A stretch of DNA of 5,049 bases, taken from contig JAGWVO010000284.1 of the NCBI GenBank assembly GCA_018970845.1, positions 1-5,049 on the forward strand. Direction: 5' to 3'. The first letter of the stretch is position 1. Every line of letters begins with the position of its first letter. This DNA is from Planctomycetota bacterium. Its GTDB lineage: Bacteria; Planctomycetota; Planctomycetia; Gemmatales; Gemmataceae. The translations under genes and the position numbers were made by a program. Below are positions 1 through 5,049 of the stretch, one piece after another. A model generated the notes under the pieces. That model did not search any database, was not told the DNA's origin, and worked only from the letters and a program-made list of their open reading frames with translations.

Positions 1-645
1 CTGGACATACTGCTTTACACCGCATGCATTGCTGATGACGATGCTGGAATAACCGGCGGACTCGCCAATCGGGCAGCGCCAGATGACTTTCCCGCTCGTC
101 TTTTCAAGGCAAACGATGCTGGCCATGCGGCCGCCCGGTGTGCATACCAGCCTGTCGCCATCCACCAACGGAGATTCCGTGTAATTCCAGCCTCCCGCCA
201 TTCCCCCGAATTCCTTGATCAAATCCTTTCTCCACACGATCTTCCCATCCTTGCCGTTGATGCAGACGAGGTCCCCATGTTGGCCCAAGGCATAAACCTT
301 TCCGGCATCCTGCGTTGGAGTACACCGGGGTCCCTTGTAATTTCCTCCATCTTTTCCTATCGCGGTCTTCCAAAGGACTTTTCCCGTCTCCCTGTCAATT
401 CCGACGACATGGCACTGCTTATCAAGATCTCCCATGGTGCAAATTATATTTCCGGCAATGCTGACACTCGAGAACCCATCGCCAAGTCCTTCGGACTTCC
501 ACAGGACCGCGGGGCCGGATTGGGGCCAAGTACGGGCCAAACCCGTGGCGGCTGAAACGCCGTCACGCCCAGGACCACGAAACTGAGGCCAATCAGCACA
601 TGGTGCAATTGAAACCGTGATCATTAGAACGAGTAAGTTGGTCAT
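1..645 (-). CDS. Exported PQQ-type (BamB-like) beta-propeller repeat protein, partial
   Basis: The frame is open for 215 codons from an ATG at 645 to the left edge, so the C-terminus is missing. A short hydrophobic stretch (residues 4-14) precedes Ala17-Asp18, suggesting a Sec signal peptide cut near residue 17 and a role outside the cytoplasm. The mature protein opens with DWPQFRGPGRDGVS (18-31), the hallmark of the PQQ-like propeller proteins abundant in Planctomycetota and Verrucomicrobiota. Three blade-type repeats with a docking Trp follow: GIDRETGKVLWK (82-93), CINGKDGKIVWR (128-139) and CLEKTSGKVIWR (179-190), plus the family-typical TPGG (169-172) and GVKQYVQ (209-215). Members are usually about 400-450 residues, so roughly half is present. 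No catalytic function can be assigned; the family is mostly thought to scaffold or bind, and PQQ binding itself is not shown. Nine cysteines are present, which is many for an exported protein. The family call is firm; the role is unknown. Confidence 0.9.
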   Translation of the reverse strand, partial: MTNLLVLMITVSIAPCADWPQFRGPGRDGVSAATGLARTWPQSGPAVLWKSEGLGDGFSSVSIAGNIICTMGDLDKQCHVVGIDRETGKVLWKTAIGKDGGNYKGPRCTPTQDAGKVYALGQHGDLVCINGKDGKIVWRKDLIKEFGGMAGGWNYTESPLVDGDRLVCTPGGRMASIVCLEKTSGKVIWRCPIGESAGYSSIVISNACGVKQYVQ

Positions 646-652
646 GGGTTTT

Positions 653-658
653 CTCCTT
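653..658 (-). promoter_or_regulatory. Ribosome binding site of the propeller gene
   Basis: On the minus strand this reads AAGGAG, a near-perfect Shine-Dalgarno sequence, 7 bases before the ATG at 645. It is the main reason for choosing that start over an in-frame TTG at 666, which would lie upstream of the site and make it part of the coding sequence. Confidence 0.8.
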
Positions 659-678
659 ATGCCCAAGGCATTCTCAGG

Positions 679-707
679 AGTCTAACGGACGATCTGACTC
701 ATCGCAA
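679..707 (-). promoter_or_regulatory. Candidate sigma-70 promoter of the propeller gene
   Basis: The minus strand shows TTGCGA (702-707; 4 of 6 matches to TTGACA), a 17-base spacer, then TAGACT (679-684; 4 of 6 matches to TATAAT). Transcription would start near 672, leaving a leader of about 27 bases that contains the AAGGAG site. It sits in the 177-base gap (646-822) between the end of the flavoprotein gene and this gene, where a promoter is expected. The rest of that gap shows no convincing terminator or RNA. Matches of this quality also arise by chance, so this is a hypothesis. Confidence 0.35.
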
Positions 708-822
708 TCGACCAGAAACAAGATCATCCCATCATTGAACATGTTGGAAAAATCGGCGTGAAACAAATGGGGCAGGCTACCGTTTCTGAACTTTTGCAGC
801 GAAACGTGCGATGCCGTTCCAT

Positions 823-2076
823 TTATGGACGCATTGTGGCTAGTTTAGCTGATGCCTTGATACCGGCTAGCCAGCCTGTGCTCCATGCGGCCTGAAAATT
901 GAATCCTCCGATCGGCCCATCTAAGTCGAGAATTTCCCCCGCGAAATAAAGGGACGGAATGATCAATGATTGCATCGAGCGGGAATCAACTTCACGCAAG
1001 TCCACGCCCCCGGATGTCACCTCGGCCTTTTCAAATCCCAAGGTTCGTTGAATTCCTAAGCGCAAGTTCTTGATTTTTTTGGCAAGAGTTAACCTTTGCT
1101 CCCGCGACAAACCAGCGGCACGCCGGTCAGGTTCCATTCCAGTTTCAACGAGCAGGCGGTCAGCCAATCCTCTCGGCAACCGGTCGCTCATCACGACTGA
1201 AACAAGTTGCCTGCCCCTTGAGTTCGTTTCTTGCCTGAGCCATTCGTCGACTTCACCCAACGTCAGCCAAGGTAGAAAATCGATCAGCAGGGATAGCCCT
1301 TCAGGACACTCCCATGAAGCGGGAAACCTGGTTAAGTTCAATGGGGCTGGTCCAGATACTCCGAAGTGCGTGAAAAGATTTGAACCCCGAGTTTTGCCGC
1401 GCAAATCCCCGTTCTCCTCCAAGGCCAATCCGACATCACCCATTGTCATCCCGGCCAATTGGGCCACCCAGGTTTCCCGCAACGCGAGCGGAACCAACGC
1501 CGGACGAGTGGGAATGATTTGATGCCCAAACATGCTTGCCAAGGCATATCCATCACCGGTCGTGCCACAGCCGGGAAACGACTTTCCACCAGTTGTTAGG
1601 ATCACGGCCCTGGCTTCTATTTCCCTTTCCGGGGTGATTACGACCAAATTTTCGCCTCGAACCTCCAGGCCACGGCATGGTTCAAGGAGCGATATTCTGG
1701 CACCGGCATTAACCGATTCAGCAATCAGGGCGTCGAGAACATGGTGGGCCCTGTTGCTGATGGGAAAAACCTTGCCTGTTTCCTCGACCTTCGTGGGAAC
1801 TCCGGCTGCCTCGAAAAAGGCGACGGTGTCCCTGGTCCCAAAAGATGCCAATGCCGAATGTAGAAATTTACCCCGAGGACCAAAGGCTTTGATGATGCCA
1901 ATGTTGTCGCAGTCATGCGTAATGTTGCAGCGGCTTCCGCCCGACATCAGGATTTTGACGCCCGCTTTCTTATTTTTCTCCAGAACCAGAACTTTGGCGC
2001 CTGACCGTCCTGCGGCGATAGCTGCCATAAGGCCGGCGGCTCCCGCGCCAATCACAACAATTTCCTCAGATGTCAT
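823..2076 (-). CDS. BaiN/RdsA (HI0933/YhiN) family NAD(P)/FAD-dependent oxidoreductase
   Basis: Complete protein of 417 residues, the usual length for the family (about 400). It is a two-dinucleotide-binding-type cytoplasmic flavoprotein. Seen in order: the N-terminal Rossmann motif GAGAAG (10-15) with the ribose-binding Glu33 at the end of the second strand; the family signature GGSRCN (46-51); TTGG (161-164) and TGDGY (173-177), typical of the second FAD-contacting segment; LFTHFGVSGP (234-243); AEVTSGGV (351-358); and the C-terminal FAD-closing segment GEILDLDGPIGG-FNFQ-AAWSTG (380-401). Known members include E. coli YhiN and BaiN of bile-acid-converting clostridia, but for most bacteria the substrate is unknown, and nothing here defines it. 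The gene starts 17 bases after the phosphohexomutase stop, so the two are probably one transcript. The leader has only a G-rich stretch (GAGGGGGCGG, 2086-2095, overlapping the upstream stop codon) rather than a clean Shine-Dalgarno, which fits translational coupling. It ends with TAA at 823-825. Confidence 0.93.
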   Translation of the reverse strand: MTSEEIVVIGAGAAGLMAAIAAGRSGAKVLVLEKNKKAGVKILMSGGSRCNITHDCDNIGIIKAFGPRGKFLHSALASFGTRDTVAFFEAAGVPTKVEETGKVFPISNRAHHVLDALIAESVNAGARISLLEPCRGLEVRGENLVVITPEREIEARAVILTTGGKSFPGCGTTGDGYALASMFGHQIIPTRPALVPLALRETWVAQLAGMTMGDVGLALEENGDLRGKTRGSNLFTHFGVSGPAPLNLTRFPASWECPEGLSLLIDFLPWLTLGEVDEWLRQETNSRGRQLVSVVMSDRLPRGLADRLLVETGMEPDRRAAGLSREQRLTLAKKIKNLRLGIQRTLGFEKAEVTSGGVDLREVDSRSMQSLIIPSLYFAGEILDLDGPIGGFNFQAAWSTGWLAGIKASAKLATMRP

Positions 2077-2093
2077 TTTCAGGCACCGCCCCC

Positions 2094-4004
2094 TCAGGCG
2101 TGCGATAAAGCCAAGGCTTGAAATTCCTTGGCAAGCTTGGCGGCTTCCTTGTCAGCACCCAAGCAAACGGAGATCCATTCCGAATCGGCTACTCCCCGTA
2201 CGCGTGGCGGGGTCGAAACCTCAACATAGGCCTTGGCCTTGGGTTCCGTCCCGGAGGGGCGCAATACGATGCGGCATGCCTCACCCAGCTCAAATACCAG
2301 CACATTCCTGCTTGCGGCGTCAGTGGCACCCTTGTGCGGGCCCAAGGGGCCTTCCGGATCCTGCAAATCCTGAAAAGCGGTGACCTTTCTTCCAGCGATG
2401 GCTGATGGTGGTGACGACCTCAGGGTTTGAAGCATTCGGGACATCTGCTGCCTTCCCTCGAGTCCTGTCATGGCGAGATTGACAGTAATGTTGCAAAAAT
2501 GCCCGAATCGCTCCTCAACCTCATTCAAGTAAGACCATGCCGATGATCCAAGCCTCCGCTTGCAAAGCACCAATTCCGCCATCAGCAAAGCCGCGCCTCC
2601 CGCGTCCTTGTCCCTGATGTGCGGGGTTACCAGCACTCCATGGCTTTCCTCGACTCCAATCACAAAGTCATCGACGGATGCCTGGAGTTCCCCGTGGCGC
2701 CCAACCAATTCCAAGTCACGCAACACCTCGGCGATATACTTGAAACCAACCAGAAGGTCATCGACGACTTGGATGCCGGCCGCCGCGGCCATCCGATTGA
2801 TGATTGAGGTTGTCACGCGGGTCCGAACCACAAAATTGGACGGTTTCAGGCGGCCAAGCCTCCTGAGTTCCTCCAGCTTGAAACAGGTCAGTAGCGCCGC
2901 GATTTGGTGACCGGTGATGAACCTGAATTTTCCATGCTCATCCGGAAACATGGCGCCAAGTCGGTCGGCATCGGGATCGGTGGCAAGCACAAGGTCCGCT
3001 TTTCGATCCTCCGCCAGCGAGGCCGCCCGGTCCATGGACTCGGGCACCTCGGGGTTGGGGCTTTTCGAGACATTGGGAAACTGTCCATCGGGATCCAGTT
3101 GCGAGACAACGGGAATCACCTTGAATCCCTGTGTTTCCAGAATCTCCATGGCGGTCATGGCACCAACCCCATGGAGCGGGGTGAAAACGACGCTCACTTC
3201 ACCAGCGCGCGGTTTTTCCACAAGGGACTCGCGTTCAAGGATCCGAATGTAAGCCTTGTGCGGTGCGTCATCGATGAAGCGGATCAGGTTGGCCTTCACC
3301 CCGTCGTGCCATGCGACTTTTCTTGTTTTTTCAACCTTTTCCACGAGGTCGGCCATGATCTGGTCATCGGGAGGAACAGGTTGGGCCCCGCGCTCATCGT
3401 AAAACTTGCCGCCATTGTCGTCGGGCGGATTATGCGAAGCTGAAATGTTCAAACCGCCATCAAGACCCAACTGACGAATCAGGCACGATAATTCAGGTGT
3501 CGCCTGATAGTGACGGCTTTGCCGGGGAAGAATCCAGGCAACGATTCCATTGGCCGCATAAACCTCGGCAGCCAGTTCAGCCAGCAAGCGGCTTGATAAA
3601 CCCAAAACAGGGTTGGGCAGATCCGGGCAGTACTGCTTTCGCGAATCAACGAACTTGCGGACATCGTAAGCCAATCCCACCTGCAGCGACTTGCCAGGGA
3701 ATCGCTGCCTCAGGTATTCACAATGGCCCTGAACCGATGCGCCAAGCGTCCACGCATTCATCCGGTTTGGACCGATACCCACGGCGCCACGGCGACCGCC
3801 AGTGCCAAAAGGCAGGATCTGAAAGAACCTGTCAACCAGGCCGGAGTAATTTCCTTGGGCGACAAGCCAATCCAGTTGAGGCCGGTATTCGGCAAATTCT
3901 GGTTCGGAGATCCAGCGATTGAACTGGACCATGGCGGCCGCCTTGACATTTTCCGGCGCCTCAACTTTGGCGAACCCTTCGTGAATGGCCGCGGAATCTT
4001 GCAT
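2094..4004 (-). CDS. Phospho-sugar mutase (phosphoglucomutase/phosphomannomutase, PgcA/PGM2-like)
   Basis: Complete protein of 636 residues in the alpha-D-phosphohexomutase superfamily, cytoplasmic enzymes that interconvert hexose 6- and 1-phosphates through a phosphoserine. All four active-site elements are visible: FGTGGRRG near the N-terminus (66-73) followed by GPNRMN (78-83), as in PgcA-type enzymes; the phosphoserine loop SASHNPP with Ser190; the metal loop DPDADR (343-348); the sugar-recognition loop GVEESHG (450-456); and the phosphate-binding loop RPSGTEPK (582-589). The EES form of the sugar loop resembles phosphoglucomutases more than the GEMS form of phosphomannomutases, so glucose 1-phosphate/6-phosphate is the likelier substrate, but specificity is inferred. 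It is somewhat longer than B. subtilis PgcA (about 580). The start at 4004 is chosen because AAAGGA lies 9 bases upstream and the next 37 upstream codons do not resemble the family and would run into mnmG. The product likely feeds glycogen, nucleotide-sugar or envelope polysaccharide synthesis. It is first in a probable operon with the downstream flavoprotein gene. Confidence 0.95.
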   Translation of the reverse strand: MQDSAAIHEGFAKVEAPENVKAAAMVQFNRWISEPEFAEYRPQLDWLVAQGNYSGLVDRFFQILPFGTGGRRGAVGIGPNRMNAWTLGASVQGHCEYLRQRFPGKSLQVGLAYDVRKFVDSRKQYCPDLPNPVLGLSSRLLAELAAEVYAANGIVAWILPRQSRHYQATPELSCLIRQLGLDGGLNISASHNPPDDNGGKFYDERGAQPVPPDDQIMADLVEKVEKTRKVAWHDGVKANLIRFIDDAPHKAYIRILERESLVEKPRAGEVSVVFTPLHGVGAMTAMEILETQGFKVIPVVSQLDPDGQFPNVSKSPNPEVPESMDRAASLAEDRKADLVLATDPDADRLGAMFPDEHGKFRFITGHQIAALLTCFKLEELRRLGRLKPSNFVVRTRVTTSIINRMAAAAGIQVVDDLLVGFKYIAEVLRDLELVGRHGELQASVDDFVIGVEESHGVLVTPHIRDKDAGGAALLMAELVLCKRRLGSSAWSYLNEVEERFGHFCNITVNLAMTGLEGRQQMSRMLQTLRSSPPSAIAGRKVTAFQDLQDPEGPLGPHKGATDAASRNVLVFELGEACRIVLRPSGTEPKAKAYVEVSTPPRVRGVADSEWISVCLGADKEAAKLAKEFQALALSHA

Positions 4005-4101
4005 GGTTTCATGTCCTTTGTTGCGACGGGGGAAGACGGGCCCCGGCAATGTTAAATTAGAGATACAGGCCTCGTGTCGACATGAAAAAACGATGGATCC
4101 C
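4005..4101. promoter_or_regulatory. Divergent intergenic region between the mutase gene and mnmG
   Basis: About 90 bases separate two outward-facing genes, so promoters for both must lie here or overlap the gene ends. The only AT-rich block is near 4051-4065 (GTTAAATTAGAGATA), flanked by a GC-rich stretch at 4027-4047. On the minus strand TTTTCA (4083-4088), 17 bases, then TATCTC (4060-4065) is a weak promoter candidate for the mutase operon. No good hexamer pair was found for mnmG. The individual sites are not supported; the assignment rests mainly on gene orientation. Confidence 0.4.
4014..4019 (-). promoter_or_regulatory. Ribosome binding site of the phospho-sugar mutase gene
   Basis: On the minus strand this reads AAAGGA, 9 bases before the ATG at 4004. 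It fixes the start at 4004; the in-frame ATG at 4115 has no comparable site and would add 37 residues that lie across the divergent promoter region and the mnmG start. Confidence 0.7.
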
Positions 4102-4105
4102 ATGA
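4082..4105 (+). other. Seven-codon ORF overlapping the mnmG start (possible leader peptide)
   Basis: ATG at 4082 opens a frame encoding MKKRWIP, ending in TGA at 4103-4105. The stop overlaps the proposed mnmG ATG (4102-4104) as ATGA, an arrangement used for translational coupling. No clear Shine-Dalgarno precedes it (only an AGG 13 bases upstream), and ORFs this short are frequent by chance, so this is recorded as a possibility only. Confidence 0.15.
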
Positions 4106-5049
4106 CTACCCTCACCTATGACTTTGATGTGCTCGTTGTCGGAGCAGGGCATGCCGGAACCGAAGCCGCGGCAGCGGCGGCACGCCTTGGTTTGAAAACA
4201 TGTCTGCTCACGATGAATGCCGACACCGTTGGCCAAATGAGTTGCAACCCGGCTATCGGTGGCGTGGCCAAGGGCCAGATTGTCAGGGAAATCGACGCCT
4301 TGGGCGGCCTTATGGGGATGGCGATTGACTCAACCGCCATTCAGTTTCGAATGCTTAACCAAACCAAGGGCCCGGCCATGCATTCGCCAAGGGCCCAAGC
4401 TGACAAAAGGCGTTACCAATCGGCAATCAAGCTGGCTATCGAATCACAACCGGGACTTACCCTCCGGCAGGAAACAGTGGAGGGACTGATTCTTGAAACC
4501 GATCCTTCCGGGGAAAAGTCCGCCTCGGGAAAACGGGTCGCGGGCGTTGCCGCAAGCGGAGGCACCGTTTATCGCGGGAAGGCCGTGGTGCTGACAACAG
4601 GTACTTTTCTCAGGGCCCTAATGCACACAGGCGAGGCCAAGTCCGTGGGTGGACGAGCAGGCGACCAGTCTTCAACCGAACTTTCCGCCGCTCTTTCGAG
4701 CACCGGTTTTCTGCTCAAAAGGTTCAAGACTGGAACGCCTTGCAGGCTCAACGGACGGACAATTGATTTCAGTGAGTTGGAAATTCAGCACGGGGATGAA
4801 AATCCCAGGCCTTTCAGCTTTCTGAATCGCCAGATCAACCAGGATCAACTTCCTTGTCACATCACCCACACGAATCAAGCGGTGCATGACCTGATCAAAG
4901 CCAACCTTCACCGGGCTCCCATGTACAGCGGGCAAATCAATTCGCGTGGCCCGCGCTACTGCCCCTCAATCGAAGACAAGGTGGTGCGTTTTGCCGACAA
5001 GCTTGGGCACCAGATTTTTCTTGAACCCGAGGGTAGGAACACCCTTGAG
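4102..5049 (+). CDS. mnmG: tRNA uridine-5-carboxymethylaminomethyl modification enzyme MnmG (GidA), partial
   Basis: The first 316 codons are present and the frame is open to the right edge; full-length MnmG is about 610-630 residues. With MnmE it uses FAD, NADH, methylenetetrahydrofolate and glycine or ammonium to place (carboxymethyl)aminomethyl groups on wobble U34 of certain tRNAs in the cytoplasm. Seen here: FAD motif GAGHAG (14-19); CNPAIGGVAKG (48-58) with a conserved Cys48; QFRMLN and KGPA with PRAQADK; GGRAG (183-187); KTGTPCR (209-215), where the second Pro of the usual KTGTPPR is Cys; and GPRYCPSIEDK (283-293) with conserved Cys287, then HQIFLEPEG (303-311). The two cysteines match those important in E. 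coli MnmG. A short insertion relative to E. coli lies near 134-146. The start is uncertain: an in-frame ATG at 4093 would add MDP, and neither start has a strong Shine-Dalgarno. It is divergent from the mutase operon. Confidence 0.96.
   Translation, partial: MTTLTYDFDVLVVGAGHAGTEAAAAAARLGLKTCLLTMNADTVGQMSCNPAIGGVAKGQIVREIDALGGLMGMAIDSTAIQFRMLNQTKGPAMHSPRAQADKRRYQSAIKLAIESQPGLTLRQETVEGLILETDPSGEKSASGKRVAGVAASGGTVYRGKAVVLTTGTFLRALMHTGEAKSVGGRAGDQSSTELSAALSSTGFLLKRFKTGTPCRLNGRTIDFSELEIQHGDENPRPFSFLNRQINQDQLPCHITHTNQAVHDLIKANLHRAPMYSGQINSRGPRYCPSIEDKVVRFADKLGHQIFLEPEGRNTLE

Noticed and set aside
738..745. AACATGTT palindrome in the gap upstream of the propeller gene, considered as an operator
   Set aside because: It is a single 8-base palindrome that does not extend, lies upstream of the candidate promoter, and has no second copy in the gap.
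786..811. Inverted repeat CGTTTC...GAAACG just after the flavoprotein stop, considered as a terminator
   Set aside because: It has only a 6 bp stem with a 14-base loop and no following T-run on the minus strand; not a credible intrinsic terminator.
724..822. In-frame continuation of the flavoprotein gene after its stop (TAA then ATG, 32 codons, ending TGA)
   Set aside because: The protein already ends where the family normally ends, there is no ribosome binding site, and the translated peptide has no recognisable pattern apart from four cysteines. Chance is the simplest explanation.
758..895. 45-codon plus-strand ORF starting GTG, overlapping the end of the flavoprotein gene in antisense
   Set aside because: It has a weak start context, half of it lies antisense to a real gene, and no family resemblance is apparent. 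It is too short to support without conservation data.
1532..2383. 283-codon plus-strand ORF opposite the flavoprotein gene and the end of the mutase gene
   Set aside because: It is antisense to two genes with complete family motifs, spans their junction, and its translation is rich in Pro, Arg and Ser with no recognisable domain. It is a shadow of GC-rich coding sequence.
2904..3443. 179-codon plus-strand ORF inside the mutase gene
   Set aside because: It is antisense to the core of a well-conserved enzyme, with no ribosome binding site or recognisable domain; a shadow frame.
4027..4045. CGGGG...CCCCG stem (5 bp, 9-base loop) in the mutase leader, considered as a regulatory hairpin
   Set aside because: The stem is very short, in a GC-rich stretch where such matches are expected, with no flanking extension or alternative pairing.
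4005..4115. 37-residue N-terminal extension of the mutase, starting at ATG 4115
   Set aside because: It would overlap the mnmG start and the divergent promoter region, does not resemble the family, and a good AAAGGA site supports the start at 4004.

Overview
This is a 5 kb stretch of bacterial chromosome with ordinary, tightly packed genes. No RNA genes, insertion sequences, CRISPR arrays or long repeats are visible. The organism is probably a member of the Planctomycetota/Verrucomicrobiota group. That inference rests on the left-hand gene, an exported PQQ-type beta-propeller protein opening with DWPQFRGPGRDGVS, a type very common in that group, and on the style of the MnmG sequence (for example GTFLRALMHTGEAKSVGGRAG-like wording). 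Base composition looks moderately GC-rich by eye. A finer taxonomic placement cannot be supported from the window.

Layout from left to right. Positions 1-645 hold the first 215 codons of a minus-strand gene for an exported beta-propeller protein that runs off the left edge. Positions 646-822 are a 177-base gap with its ribosome binding site and a plausible promoter. Positions 823-2076 (minus) encode a complete BaiN/HI0933 (YhiN)-family FAD oxidoreductase. Positions 2094-4004 (minus) encode a complete alpha-D-phosphohexomutase of the PgcA/PGM2 type. A divergent intergenic region of about 90 bases follows. From about 4102 to the right edge (plus) lies the first half of mnmG (gidA), the tRNA wobble-uridine modification flavoprotein.

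The mutase and the flavoprotein are 17 bases apart on the same strand and are probably co-transcribed from the intergenic region shared with mnmG. The propeller gene has its own gap, Shine-Dalgarno and candidate promoter, so it is probably a separate transcription unit. There is no obvious common pathway: a sugar-phosphate isomerising enzyme, an orphan flavoprotein, a tRNA modification enzyme and an exported propeller protein look like housekeeping neighbours.

I did not find a convincing novel system. The points most worth a second look are small: the start and signal peptide of the propeller gene, a seven-codon ORF whose stop overlaps the mnmG start (ATGA), an unusual Cys in a conserved MnmG motif, and the high cysteine content of the exported propeller protein.
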